Positions 31,298-42,560 of a stretch of DNA of 64,000 nucleotides are shown piece by piece (position 1 is the stretch's first letter; each line of letters opens with the position of its first letter). The DNA comes from Symsagittifera roscoffensis (lineage: Eukaryota > Xenacoelomorpha > Acoela > Convolutidae), in assembly GCF_963678635.1 (NCBI RefSeq), contig NC_087064.1, positions 13,427,599-13,491,598 of the forward strand. The letters run 5' to 3'. Position numbers and translations under genes: made by a program. Under the pieces are notes generated by a model. It did not search any database and was not told the origin of the DNA. It was given only the letters and a program-made list of their open reading frames with translations.

Positions 31298-32597
31298 ATG
31301 GAGACAGCAGACTTGACTGGGATCCCGCAGAAGTCGATAATGGGACCAGTCAACTATAGGCCTCTCAAGCAATTGGGGAGTCCAGGAGTCATAGTGGAAC
31401 CTCCCAAGCAACGAACGAGTATAGCCAGAATCAGGGTAACAACTCCCGCACAGTTGAGAGTGGTGGAGAAGCTGCTTGAGCCGAAAGGCATAGGGCTCCC
31501 AGATGCCGCGTATGAAGGTCCGAAGCTGGCCGAGGATCCAAGATATGGTAAACCCTGTGGAAGCTCAGAGTTGGCCAAGACGTTGGCAGTGTATGATCGA
31601 TGGGATCCAGGGGCAGCGAGGGTGATCATCGTGGGGGGTCGGACTTCGAGGGGACGTCCCCGAAGTTATTCTGGCTTGAGACCTTAGTGTATCTGCTGCC
31701 TGGGTCGGAGCAGAATCAGATGCTGACCCTGGTGGTGGCAATCAAGTCGGACACGCGTTGCGAGCCGAAATTTCTGATATTTTCGGGAATGAACGACCAC
31801 CTGCATGCGGCAGGGCTTCTGGAGCACCTGCAAGGTGAGGCATCAACTACCAAGAAAATCTTTAAGCAATCCAGACGTTGTTCGCCGCCATGAACGAGGT
31901 GCACGAGTCGGTGGTTTCTCGATTTGGACCCAAGACAAGAGTGGCCTTTTCGACGTCCCCGGGCTACGCGAGTATGCCGCCTGCCTTGCAGTTTGTGTAT
32001 GCAATGTTGATCTTGATAGCGTGAAGGAACGCGTGACGGATACTTATGGCAGCTCCCAATCGCGAGCTGGAGCCGATAAACTTGAGACTTCTTATGTCGG
32101 AGTTAGCGCCATTGGCATATGTGCCTCATGCTTTGAGAGGATTCTACGAATTTGCGGATATTTTGATTGTGCTGGATGAAGTCCTCTGTCTTAAAGTGTC
32201 GAATCTCGCTCGGCAACTAAATTTCAATCCAGAGATAAGGGACAATCCCCCGGTAAGAGGCCACTTAACTGCCAGTCTGTGGTTTTGGAGCATAGATCTG
32301 ACGATCACGAGTTCCACCAGCAAGGCGAGGGGACCGAGTAACGAAAGGAAAAATGTGGCTGCGGCCGAAAAGCAGTTGGAATTGATGGGGTACCGTTTAA
32401 CGCAAGAGAGAGGCAGGTGGCCGTTTCTGACACCAAGGCTTGAGAATGCCACGGACAAGACGCGGGAGAGTGCTCCACCTCTCATCAAACAAATATGGGA
32501 GTTTCTTGAGGGACAGCTAGAAGTGGCGGAAAGCAGAGAGATGACGGTGGGAAGATTTGTCACAGCGGCAAATGAAGTCACCATTGGAGGATTCTGA
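31298..32597 (+). pseudogene. E2 giant ORF, linker and conserved domain 2
   Basis: 31298-31620 reads NYRPLKQLGSPGVIVEPP and onward to RVIIVGGSDF (after a shift). Domain 2 follows: KLFWLETLVYLLPG, FLIFSGMNDHLHAAGLLEHL, SPGYASMPPALQFVYAM and ILIVLDEVLCLKVSNLARQL. E3 is closely similar and E1 more distantly. Several single-base shifts (near 31690, 31870 and 32040) break the frame. Function unknown. Confidence 0.62.
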
Positions 32598-34362
32598 AGG
32601 GAGCACGCGAAGGGCGGGCTGAAGACTAGAAAGACCCACGAGATCTTGAGATTCTTAAGCCCATGCTGGGAGAAGAAGTACATGGGCAGAGTGTTCTATG
32701 TGGGGAATGCCATCTGCGTTCGTGAAGGAATTACTAAATATGCCCATTAACCTCTTGCTGGCCCTGTACTTGGTCTACCCCAGGTATCTGTTCAACATTG
32801 GCCCGGCCTACATGTTCAGCAGGGGTGTGGAAACTATCCGAATTGACGGATACTTAACACTAGTACTCTTGAACCACTGAGAACTGATGGCGTTTCATCG
32901 ACTGATGAAGTATGGGGAACCCCTGTCGATAAGGAAGGCTCACCCAAGTGCGGAAACTTATTCATACAAGTGTGCTGCCGGACTGAAGACGTTGCTGCTG
33001 GAGTATCTCCTAATGCAAAATCGATACCTGACGGGCGAGGAGAGAAATCCCAAGACGAGAGAAGAGTTGAAGGAGGCGAATGGAGGCATACCTCTTTTGA
33101 CTGATTTGTTTGGCCATGAGATCTGACCCATTAGAGATGATTAGGGGTCTTGGAGAAGTCGTGACCTGCATATATGGGCCGGCGGTAACATACGCCTTTC
33201 CTGATCCGCTCGTGGCGGCATATCGGAATTCAGTGGTGCACGTGAGCTTGATAAGTGTTCTAGATGGGACGGCGCTGAACTGGTGCAGGCAAAAAGAGCT
33301 GAGGGCGCGGATGAGCGACACGGTACTCCTCGGGAAAGTGAAGGACCCAGAGCTGATGGTGTTCAACTTCCGGGGACAACTGCAGTGCAGGATGGGGGGG
33401 AAACGTGAGGGTCCGATCGAGGCTTACCCCAAGCTCTGGAATTTGAATCCCGTAACATCGGACAAGGGAGAAGTTTTGAGAATCCCGGCGTGGAAAGGAA
33501 ATTTTGAACTGGTGAAAAAGGATGGAAATGATACTTGAGCGAGAAGTTTTGCCCACTACCGTCCCTGAATTCCCGCTGGTCAGAAGAATGACCCTGGGGA
33601 TGAATAGCGCGCTGGTGGTCCCGTCCCTACACGCAAGAGCCACTGTGGAGAAGCAGCAAAAAGAGTTTTCGGACGGTTGGGATCCCTTGTTTATTGGATA
33701 CTCAGCCGCAGTTTATTTCCACACGTGTGACATCAAAATATACTCATGGACGACACAGGCAAAAAAGATGAGAGGCTCAATGCCCCCGAAGTTCGAGGTT
33801 CGGGACATCTTGAGGACGCTCGAGGAGGCTAAGCTGGAGAACAAGCTGCCTATTTGGGATGATGGAAGAATGATCGTGGAGGAGGAACATATTGCTCTGA
33901 AAGATGAAATGAGGATCGTCACGAGTAAGTAACGAGCGCTCTACGGATTGAAGGAGCTAGAGCTGAAGCAAGAGGAAAAGAAGCTAGATGCAGCAGGTCC
34001 CTTATATGTAGCTCTCACTGAATATGAGAAGCTGGACCCGGGAACACCCTCATCCTTATCGGTGGCACCCCTGGAGACAAAGAAGCCACCCCGTAGAGAA
34101 CAGATTTAGAGATGCACTAGAGAAAGAGCAGGCTGAGTCAGGGGAAGGGGAGAGTATGGATGAGAACCTCAGTGAAGCGGGAGAAGAAATGGAGGTGGGA
34201 AATACACCAGAGCAGGACCCAGCTGAAAGAGATTTCACCACGCAGGAGCTGCTGCAAGACTTGAGTGGAGACAACTGGGCGAACACAGCCACCCCACCCC
34301 TGGGATCCCCTCGCAAAGATCTGGAATTGCCCTTGGCGAGTGAGACCTCTTACATGGGATGA
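32598..34362 (+). pseudogene. E2 giant ORF, central region
   Basis: Segments in changing frames match E1 15.6-17.3 kb. They include LNMPINLLLALYLVYPRYLF, LLEYLLMQNRYLTGEER, VVTCIYGPAVTYAFPDP, LISVLDGTALNWCRQKELR, QCRMGGKREG, YPKLWNLNPV and SWTTQAKKMRGSMPPKFE. The end is acidic (EEMEVGNTPEQDPAERD). No family is recognised. At least four frameshifts or stops are present. Confidence 0.55.
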
Positions 34363-35643
34363 AGCTCTTGAACAACAAAGAATGCAAGAGGAACACATTT
34401 GAGGGCAATAAATTGATGTTCCTGAAAACACTGGACGAGAAGGCTTGGCGAGATTTCATGAGCGAGTTCGACCAGAGAATGAAGAGCCAGACTACGCTGG
34501 AGGACTTCAAAGAAGAAATGTGGAACACGGTGGTGAAGTTCGGGGAACCTGTCTTGATGGGTACCGGACTGGATGAAAAAGCGAGAAAGGAGCTAATAGG
34601 GAAGATGATCAAGCTGAAGGAAACGGAGCAGAAGAGCAAAGAAGACGCATGTAAAGACAGCTCTACTCTGAACAAAAAAACTGATGATAAAATGATTGAG
34701 ATTGAAAGGGATGATAAGAATAAGACTAGTAGTATGATTAAAGATATTAATATTCTTAAGGCTCGAGAAGGGGGAAGCAAGATTTGGAAAGGCTGGACCG
34801 GGATAAAGAAGTCTTATCAGTGATGATAGTGGCGACGCCCCCGAGTAAATGAATAAGGTCTCGGGAAAGGAGAAGAGAGGTAGAAGAATTAAGTGGTCCC
34901 TCGGCGGAGGCAGTCTCAGAAAAGAATCTGAAGAAGACGGCTCCCATGATTCTAGCGCGGTGGAAGTCAGCGGCTTACGGGGGCAGCTCCGCACGACGGA
35001 AGTTGGCCGAGGTGATGAAGGGAATGAAAGTCTCGACGTACTCGACAACGGCGGAAGACTTGAGACCTCAGAAGGCAAAAACCAAAAGGGGTTTGACGAT
35101 GGACAAACGTGGAAGGTGGACGTTGGCAAAGAATGGCTCTCGACCCAACATCAGGCCACTGGGAACCAAGTGGCTAGCGATCCTCTTGAGAGAAATGCGA
35201 CGAGGAATACCGCTCGACCTTGTTGGGTGGCTCTGGACAACATGAAAGATTTGGAGGATTGCCTGAAGAAACTTGATCGTGGAGTGTCCCGCAAGCGTCG
35301 TCATTGGGCTACCCAACAAAAAGCCCAGATTAATAAGTTAGATTCGGGGAACCAGGTGAGACAAACTTGGCAAAACTTGCTGCTGGAGTATTTCGAAGAG
35401 GCGATGAGAACACCCTCGTCAGCGTTGCCATCGATGGCAAATCCTTTCGTCAGAACGGCAGGACAGCTGATGTTCGCATGGAGCTTGGGGGGAATAGGGC
35501 TGGAGGTGTTGACCTCACACGATAAATTGAAGCTGGGCAACAAGAGTCTAGAGGTTGATCAAATGCTGATGCTGCATAACGCCAGAGATACTTCCGGTTT
35601 GAGTCTAGCGAGGAGAAAAGATGCCACTTGTTTCTTGAGATGA
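34359..35643 (+). pseudogene. E2 giant ORF, middle C-terminal region
   Basis: The segment begins with NKLMFLKTLDEKAWRDFM, then DFKEEMWNTVVKFGEPVLMG and GLDEKARKELIGKMIK, a block also in E3 and E1. A low-complexity Lys/Asp stretch follows. Then come LLLEYFEEAMRTPSSALPSM, FAWSLGGIGLEVLTSHDKLK and LARRKDATCFLR, matching E1 18.25-18.54 kb. It ends at TGA 35641-35643. Confidence 0.55.
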
Positions 35644-35646
35644 ATC

Positions 35647-36540
35647 ATGTCCGTGGTGACCTACAGTACCGTCCAAACGTGTCATCAGAAGGCGATGGGA
35701 AGTAAAACTATGGAAAGGAGAATCTCCACGGTCATCCTGAATGTGTACCAGATTACTGGAATCGAAAAGGAGGATAGCTCCAGACAGTCTCTAGAGAGTC
35801 ACGGGAAAATTGATGAAATACGGAGATTCTACAACAAGAAGTTCGAAGAGGGGCATGACGTGCATCTTAATTTAGCCCGGGATGAAGATTACTCGAAACC
35901 CACCAAACGGGGAGAATATCAGTACGTGTCTGGAGTAACGGGTACTGCATACAACCCTTTCTTGGATTCGGAGGCCGGGAACGCCCACAAGATTTATGAA
36001 GTGACAGAGCTGTTGAAGTTCTGGACAGAGAAGATAATTGAGATTGACCCAGTGGATCTGCCTAGGCCTGACACTTGAGAAGATACCAGAAGAAATTAGC
36101 GTGCCGCGCTCGAACAAGAGGGTAGAATTGAAAATGGGAAATGGAAACGTCAAGCTGATTACGAATTTGGGGACTATTGGGAAGTTGCTGAGGCCTTCTT
36201 GGTTCCCACATCCCTATGCAAGTTTGATTGAAGAAATCACGGAGCGAGTGAGACTGTCACCAACGAAGGATCAGGATTTGGGGACTCTGAATGTGGTACA
36301 CAAACTGATCCTACCTCAGAGCAAGGAGTCGGAAGAAACAATGAGCAAGCTAGATAAATCAGCGAAGAAGATGGAACCCGGTAGGTGTCTGGACCTGATG
36401 TGTGGAAGTGGAGAGCATTCTTGCGATGATTGATCCTGTGTCAGGATACAGTCCTTCCAGAAGGAAGACTTAGCCACTTGGTTTGGCGACCTCAGCGAGA
36501 AGGAAAAGAGTGAAGTACATATAGTGGCTGAGTGTTAGAC
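35647..36540 (+). pseudogene. E2 giant ORF, helical C-terminal region
   Basis: Landmarks are the Tyr-Gln-rich QYVSGVTGTAYNPF motif, LLKFWTEKIIEIDP, LLRPSWFPHPYASLIEEITE and LNVVHKLILPQSKESEE, collinear with E1 18.7-19.25 kb and with E3. One frameshift near 36070 and stops near 36430 and 36538 are seen. Confidence 0.55.
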
Positions 36541-37957
36541 GAACAGTACTGATAATATAGCAACGGCGCTGGGGTTCTTCTCAAGGATGTGCAGCTTGCA
36601 GTCGCTGGAGATGCTGGAGTCCGGGCAACACTTAGTGACAGCGTTGAACGTGGAGTCATGGCCTGGGGCGTTGCAAATAACCCAGAAGCACATCAGGGTT
36701 GGAAGGTTGGTCTTGAGGCGGAAATGGGGTTTCCCGTGAGTGAAGCCTATAGTTTGCCAGTGAACGCGAAGTCCCTATTAGGATCAGTGATGGCCAACCT
36801 ATGTGGAAGTCACTAGCTATTACACATGGCGATGGTGGAGGTAGCCAGCCAGAGGATAGTAATCGACAAAGCCTTCTCGATACCCAAATGCGTACGCCTG
36901 GCTCAAATGTCGCATCACTCGCACAGGTTGAGATAAATCCTGGAAACTGTACTGGGAGAACAAAGAGATAACTTGAGTGAGATCTCGGGGGAAGAACTCT
37001 TGAGTCTGGAAGGTGAGAACACGAGTGATTTCGAGAGACACAATATGATCGGGAAACCGATGAACAGTACCCCAGCCCTGGAGAAGAATGATGTGACACA
37101 CGAAAAAATGATGCAGCTAGAACCTCTGCTGGAAGCTTCGGGCGAACGCAACCTCCGGAGTATCGACCTCATGCATGGGGAATACCCGTGTCACTGTCTG
37201 GCACAGACGGTGTTGTATCCGGAGCACTCGAACCTCTGCCTGATATGGGACGTGGAGGAAGTTCGGTCAATCGGGTTACCCGATCATCGACAGAAGGTCA
37301 CCCTCCTGGTTGTGAGTTCAATGCTGGCGTTGCGATGGATGGAGGAAATATCGAGAGTCGAAGGCACCGACAGCGGAATCGATACACGCTATTGATTACA
37401 GCAGGAGGCTTGAGTTGTTTGAGACTGCGTGCAAACTAATCGCTATACAAATGGAGGTCAGGCACGCGTGGAGCCGCATAAGATTCTTCCCATGGTTTCG
37501 AGCGATATTGACGTCTTGGTTATATGCGGTGAGGAAGGATAACATGAAGAAGCATCAGAAAGATTATCGACAGTTCCCGGCTGAGATAGGGCCGGAAGCC
37601 TTCAGGAGACCCTTGCTGACCCATCGTAATGCAATCACTACGGGTTGGAAGAGTGTTGGTAGGGTGTCTAGAGATAATACCAAGGCGAGGGAGTCAATAT
37701 TGGAGGAGGAATTAGCGAAGAACGTGAGCTTGAGCTTTCATAACTCTTTTTGCTTGAACAGGGAATCTAAAGTGAAGGGTTTGCCGAAACAGGCGAAGAT
37801 ATTGCAAGATCAGAGGGAATGGATGCGATCCTACGAACAACTAAAGGCTTGGGAAGAGATAGTGATCAGCTCCGACGATGAGGAAGCGCTGCTGAGGCAG
37901 ATTACAATGTCGAATGCATCAGGGCCTAGCACCTCAAGGGCGAGGAGCACGAAGTGA
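36541..37957 (+). pseudogene. E2 giant ORF, conserved C-terminal domain
   Basis: Recognisable motifs in order are ALGFFSRMCSLQSLEM (frameshifted), FSIPKCVRLAQMSHHSHRL, GEYPCHCLAQTVLYP, NLCLIWDVEEVRSIGLPD, SSMLALRWMEE, GPEAFRRPLLTHRNAITT and NVSLSFHNSFCLNRESK. These are the same as in E1's final domain, with very high conservation of Cys, His, Trp and Asp. The natural end is at 37957, then about 34 bp to the polypurine tract. Confidence 0.62.
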
Positions 37958-37990
37958 GCAGGATGCTCAGTGTCGGATTCTTGAGTCTTG

Positions 37991-38009
37991 AGAGGGAAAG
38001 GAAAGAGAC
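37991..38009 (+). promoter_or_regulatory. Polypurine tract of E2
   Basis: AGAGGGAAAGGAAAGAGA followed by C, directly before TTGAGTG. It is in the position and form of a plus-strand primer site. Confidence 0.8.
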
Positions 38010-38543
38010 TTGAGTGCCCAGCCCCAAAACTCATTTCACAAGCTGAATTTTGTTCATTTAAAACTTCTCGTGTCAAACAGGATTACCAATTGAGCTAGAG
38101 TTACTTGTTAATTTAGTTACTCATTTCTAGAGAGTGCGCCGGTATGTAAGTACCCAATTTAAGTTTCTTGAGTGTGTTTTATAATGTTATGTTGACGTAA
38201 GGAGAGTTTTAGGTTGATCCATCTGAAACAGATCAAAGGTCCACTCTCTGATAAAAAGTAACTATACGGATTGTTCCGACTCTGTTTTTGACGGCGTTCG
38301 CGTGTTTTATGTATTTTGAGACCTAATTATGGGGACGTTCTTATTTTGTAGAGTGGGGGGTATTTTGGTAGTGGCCTTTAAGCTGTAACAAAGGTTTTAG
38401 TCTCATGTCGCAAGTGAACCGAATTGGCTGCGACCGTTCGAGGTAGAAAAACACAAGAGATAGTGTCCCTGACCCTTGAGCCAATGGTTATAGGGCCAAT
38501 TTTTCTTTAACCTCATGTGTGACTCAAGTAGGCGACTGTTACA
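38010..38543 (+). mobile_element. 3' LTR of E2, shortened at its left end
   Basis: It matches the 5' LTR from 23484 to 23987 and ends GGCGACTGTTACA. Only about 12 bp lie between the polypurine tract and the matching part, so a large piece of U3 present in E3 (and partly in the 5' LTR) is missing. Confidence 0.78.
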
Positions 38544-38585
38544 CTAACTCTTATTCTATTAACGTGGGACTACACCGAAGTGCCC

Positions 38586-39063
38586 AAACACCCAGTGACG
38601 TCGTTCATTATTGAGTACAGAATATTTGAGACAAAGGAAGAGTTCGAATACGTTCACGACGGATTGCAGCCTGTATTTAGCTGTATTTAGACAACCGCGT
38701 ATTCATACCCGTCAGTATTTAGGCAAATACTGTATGAACCAAACAGAATCGAGAAAACACATAAATAATACAGAAGAAATCATAATAATTCTTTAATAAC
38801 TTCTTCTTTGTCTCGATTCTGATTGGTTGAAACAGTATTTTTCTATATTCTGACGAGTTTGAATACGCGGTTGTCTGAATACTGCTATGTAACCGTTCAC
38901 GACATTCGCAATTTGGATAATGTTCGAGATAAACGATGAGTTGATTTTCCAAACCTGAGGAAGGGTCTCCAGTACACTTTTAGGGTGCAGGCTCGAAACT
39001 TAAACGGATTCAGTTTGGAGAGCGAGGTCCGAATCATTGCCGTTCCTGCTACTTTACGACAAA
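38586..39063 (+). pseudogene. Fibronectin type III exon relic split by a MITE
   Basis: Before the insertion the frame reads PVTSFIIEYRIFETKEEFEY. After it, the same frame continues through NLDNVRDK, one TGA, and PNLRKGLQYTFRVQARNLNG to SLESEVRIIAVP. This is the C to G strand part of an FN3 domain (the YTFRVQARNxxGxS pattern is diagnostic). Removing the 233-bp insert and one copy of its 10-bp target duplication restores the frame except for that stop. FN3 domains occur in cell-adhesion and receptor proteins; the parent gene is not visible, and no further exon is found. Confidence 0.75.
38661..38893. mobile_element. Foldback MITE with 10-bp target duplication
   Basis: The 233-bp insert is flanked by CGTTCACGAC on both sides (38651-38660, 38894-38903). 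Its two halves are inverted copies of about 100 bp. They share, for example, AGACAACCGCGTATTC on the left, with its complement near 38858-38873. About 25 bp of A/T-rich loop lies in the middle. A 9-10 bp duplication with long inverted ends suits Mutator-like elements, but the class is inferred. Confidence 0.85.
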
Positions 39064-39660
39064 CATTTTCGCACTAGGACAACACAACCGACAGAGCAGA
39101 CAGACGACAGAGCTGACAGACGAAAGAGCAGACTGGCGGAAGAGAGGCCTGTTCAGGTGTCCTGATTGCTGACTTTTGGTCCAAGTGCAGCTGTGTTTTT
39201 CTCGACACCCGACGTTTTTGGATTTTTCCCGGTGTCACCAATCTCCAATTAAAAAATGTAAGAAGTTTCCACAACTTTTAAAACTCCAATTGTGCTATAA
39301 ATTTATGTACGATGTACTATATGCTATAGTTTTTTCCGCAAGCTAGCACCCGGTAGTTTTTCTCAATACCCAAGATTTTTGGACTGTTTTGTTGAACTGA
39401 AATACCTTAAAGTCGGTTAATAGACAAACTGACTTGACATTTTTTCTCGATACCAATTTTTTTTTTGATATATGTGAACGGAATATTAATTCGTGAAATC
39501 GGAACATATACAAGAGGTACTGGACTAGTTTTTGGATTGGTTTATGACTCGTAGCCGCTGATCAAAATTTTCCGAAAAATTTTGTGCAAAAAATTTTGAA
39601 AAAATGTCAAAAAATCCTCAAAAGTCCCCAGAATTCTGCGAAACTGTGCTGTAAGATGAC
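39064..39660. other. A/T-rich stretch without a gene
   Basis: It starts with a GACAGA-rich microsatellite-like piece (39085-39135). Three degenerate copies of a TTTTCTCGATACCCAAGATT-like motif follow, near 39197, 39358 and 39443. No coding signal is seen. Confidence 0.5.
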
Positions 39661-39667
39661 ACACACC

Positions 39668-40015
39668 TTATGTTAAGTGGTCTGATAGCGGAATATCAGG
39701 CAAATTAAGTTGAGTTCTTTCATCCTCAGGTTTCTTCCGCGTGCGTTGTTGGAACTTAACCAATTTGCCTGATCCCCCAGCCACCTTTGGTGAAATTGAA
39801 AGCACGTTCGCTTCAAGTAAATCGAAGCCATTTCTGCCCGTCCGATTATTGACTTTGTTGCGTGACAGTAATGTTAAGTGGTCAGGTACGGTGATATCAA
39901 GTGAGTTAAGCTGAAGTCTTTCATCCTCAGGTTTACTCCGTGTAAGTTGTTGGAGTTCAACCGACCTACCTAACTTTCCAACCCCATTGATACTTAAGCG
40001 TAACGTAGCCGTCAC
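39668..40015 (-). CDS. 115-codon frame with internal duplication, unknown
   Basis: The frame contains two related halves: GKLGRSVELQQLTRSKPEDE with LDITVPDHL, and GKLVKFQQRTRKKPEDE with LPDIPLSDHL. The internal duplication is visible at both protein and DNA level and keeps the frame, which mildly supports past coding. No family is recognised, and it may be part of a repeat. Confidence 0.35.
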   Translation of the reverse strand: MTATLRLSINGVGKLGRSVELQQLTRSKPEDERLQLNSLDITVPDHLTLLSRNKVNNRTGRNGFDLLEANVLSISPKVAGGSGKLVKFQQRTRKKPEDERTQLNLPDIPLSDHLT

Positions 40016-40046
40016 ATAGGTCCCTTAAGTATATGGTATTCATTCT

Positions 40047-40580
40047 ATGAACTGGTTCTTTGGATCACGCGAACTTCTCGCTCCGTCTCAGAAGCGCATC
40101 AAAGATACTTGCTTTACAAAGCCAGGTTTATGTTTGAAATTTAACGCTAGGGACTCACAGAAAACAATACAGTACTACCTTCATCACTACTTGTCTCACC
40201 GTAACGACCTTGTAATTTGGCACGAAGCCATTAATAAATCGATAATTAGGCACATCAGCAACATTAACCGCAAGCTGTGTAGTGAGCAACTTGTCAATTT
40301 GTTTTTAAGTTATCGGACAAATTTTTGCGCGATCGTATACCGTAGACGAAACGGAACCGAGGATATAGAGGAAAGTTTTGTTTCAACAGGTATTCTCGTT
40401 CTGAATGCGTCAAAGACTTTATCTCTAAGCGTAAGGCTAAGGACCAGGTACTAATTGAGGAGTACAAAGAGCTTCACCAGCCTCCTTCCCTTGAGTTAAA
40501 GACTCTCCTCCTTCTAAGGCGTTATATCCTTAAGACGCGTAAGAAGCTTACCGCTTACCACTCAAAGCTCGAAAAGCTGT
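40047..40580 (+). pseudogene. Unidentified invertebrate-type protein, frameshifted
   Basis: The 135-codon frame (40047-40454) includes KPGLCLKFNARDSQKT, YLSHRNDLVIWHEAINKSI and NFCAIVYRRRNGTEDIE. From about 40400 the neighbouring frame continues with FISKRKAKDQVLIEEYKELH and QPPSLELKTLLLLRRYI. The combined pattern resembles a recurrent family of uncharacterised proteins I associate with invertebrate genomes, possibly carried by transposons, but I cannot name it. One frameshift near 40400 breaks it. Confidence 0.5.
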
Positions 40581-40710
40581 AGAAAATAGGTTCCAGGCGG
40601 AATATTTGAAATGTCAAGTTCCCCCATCTTGTAAAATAAGGTTGATATTTTAACGTAAATTCAATTACATATCTAAACAGTATCTCATTTTATTAATTGA
40701 TTTCTATTTA

Positions 40711-40940
40711 GTGAGCAATATAAAATATTGTCAATTTGTGAAAAACATGGACAAAAAATTTCAAAATAGGATACGCAAGTTATTTGAAACCCGTCTAAAT
40801 TTAGGAAATGAGCTGCTTAAAGGTCACTCATTATTACTTGAGTACATTGAGAACAATAGTCGCACCGCAAAAAATGACAAAGCTGTTTACAAATAAAAAA
40901 TTTTGTTGGAAAAAGCTGATGACGTAAATGAGCAACTAAC
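40711..40940 (+). pseudogene. Possible N-terminal piece of the BEL/Pao gag
   Basis: A 61-codon helical frame (MDKKFQNRIRKLFETRLNLG) with one stop continues as ILLEKADDVNEQL up to the copia LTR. Its position just before a copia insertion, with BEL gag resuming on the other side, suggests the start of the BEL frame. Sequence support is weak. Confidence 0.35.
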
Positions 40941-41069
40941 TGTTGTTATAAAAAGGAGTTGATCTCTATTCCTGATCTCAATTCAACCAATGGCTACACG
41001 ACATTACTCTGAAACCAGAAACAATTATGATTAACAAGAAATCAACAGTTTAGTCATATATACTCAACA
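40941..41069 (-). mobile_element. Copia 3' LTR
   Basis: It begins (element sense) TGTTGAGTATATATGAC, with a TATA-like box 7 bp in, and ends CAACA. It matches the other LTR and is preceded in element sense by the purine-rich GTGGAGAAG tract. Confidence 0.9.
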
Positions 41070-41096
41070 CTTCTCCACGTTGATTACTTTCATTCA

Positions 41097-41723
41097 TCAG
41101 GATATATTCAGTGTTTCTAAGAAACTGGTAAACAACATAAGCTTCGGGAGAGGTTTGGTCATGCAGTCTGCCAGCATCTCATGAGATCTACAATATTCGA
41201 TAAAAATTTCTCCAGATAACACTTTCTCACGAGTAAAATGATAAGCAATATCGATATGTTTGGTACGTTTATGAAACTTGGGATTTTTGGCTAACTCGAT
41301 TGTACCACGGTTGTCTTCATAAATTTTGGTTGACTCGGTTTGCTGAAAACCCAGCTCACTGAAAAACCGTCTCAGCCAAATTGCTTCTTGCACACATTCA
41401 CAGAGCGCAACATACTCAGCTTCAGTTGTTGAACGTGCAACACATCGCTTTTTATGCAATTTCTAGCTAACACAACAATTCCCAATAAAGAAAACGAAAC
41501 CGGAAGTGGAAATTCTATCATTGATATCATTTCCCCAGCTAGCGTTTGAAAACCCAGTAAGAATAACTTGCTTCTGTATTGAAGCTGAACAACACAACAC
41601 AGTAAAACAAGTCAAACATCTGAGAACTCGTTTTAAAGCCCCCCAATGTTCTTCTCCGGGCTTACACATAATTTGGCTCAATAGACTAACTGCAAATGAC
41701 AAATCTGGTCTTGTGCCGGTCAT
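41097..41723 (-). pseudogene. Copia RNase H
   Basis: The frame TGTRPDLSFAVSLLSQIM through KQVILTGFSNASWGNDINDR (41463-41723) is followed after one stop by RSTTEAEYVALCECVQEAIW, YEDNRGTIELAKNP and RTKHIDIAYHFTRE. The copia RNase H carboxylates are seen in order (GFSNASW has N where D is usual, then E of EAEY, then D of EDN). A stop codon at about 41460 and the D-to-N change suggest inactivity. Confidence 0.85.
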
Positions 41724-42560
41724 TCAATAAAGCAACGAGCCAGCTGCAGGCTGATAACTAGACTGTAACTTCTCTGTCTCACTTTCATCAAGCTTTTGTT
41801 GCTTTAATTTGGCTTCCATCGGTGTGGCAGCAGGATTGCATTCTTCCAACCCGATCTTGTGGACTACACTGACTGCACAACTTCTCTGACTAATCTTACA
41901 AGAACGCTTCTCTCTGTCTCTGTTGATGGTCATTCCCAACAAATGATGTACTTCTCTTTGATCAACAAGATCAAATCTGCTCGCTAATTTTCTTTTCTGC
42001 TGCAATAACGCTTCAAAATTATTGGAAACTACTATCATGTCGTCGACATAAACAAGGATAAAAACAAACACGTCTCCATCGAACTTTTGTATGTACACAC
42101 ACGAGTCAGCATTCAACTGAGTAAACCCAGTTAGCTTCAGAAACTCGTCTAACTTAAGATTCCAGCAACTTGATGCTTGTTTCAAGCCAATTAAACTCCG
42201 TAACCAACGACAAACCCACTCTGGATGAGCTTCATCCACGAACCCATCTGGCTGCTTCTGAAAGATTTCTTCTTCCAGATCTCCATTCAGAAATGCCGTC
42301 TTCACGTCCAATTGATGAACGGACAATTCAAGAACTGTTGCTATCGCTAAAATTACAGAAATTTTTGTATGCTTGACAACAGGTGAAAACACTTCGTCGT
42401 AATCAACCCTCGTTCCTGACTGAATCCTTGAGCTTTCAAACAAGCTTTGAATCTTGAAAAGATGTCATCTGAATTTCTCTTTACTTTGAAAACCCATTTG
42501 GTTCCTTTTGGAAACGATCCATCCTACTCTCTCGAGGAACTGATTGCCACGTCTTCATCT
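41724..42560 (-). pseudogene. Copia reverse transcriptase
   Basis: The frame 41724-42443 reads DYDEVFSPVVKHTKISVILA, VHQLDVKTAFLNGDLEEEIF (catalytic Asp), GLKQASSCWNLKLDEFL and ILVYVDDMIVVSN (catalytic DD). The N-terminal end (TEFQSLTKMKTWQSVPRES) lies in the next frame upstream, after a shift near 42480. The catalytic residues are intact. Confidence 0.9.

Larger units (their letters stand above)
23226..38543 (+). mobile_element. E2: giant gypsy-related LTR element with SGNH ORF
   Basis: E2 is flanked by related repeats (23226-23987 and 38010-38543) that behave as LTRs: both end GACTGTTACA, and the right one follows a polypurine tract. Inside, in order, are a possible primer site, a non-coding leader, a hAT-like insertion with a hairpin array, a gypsy-type integrase C-terminus, two small frames, and the giant ORF (29155-37957). 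No gag, protease, RT or RNase H was found, so the copy has lost most of gag-pol. The two LTRs differ at roughly one base in ten by eye, so the insertion is old. Confidence 0.72.
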
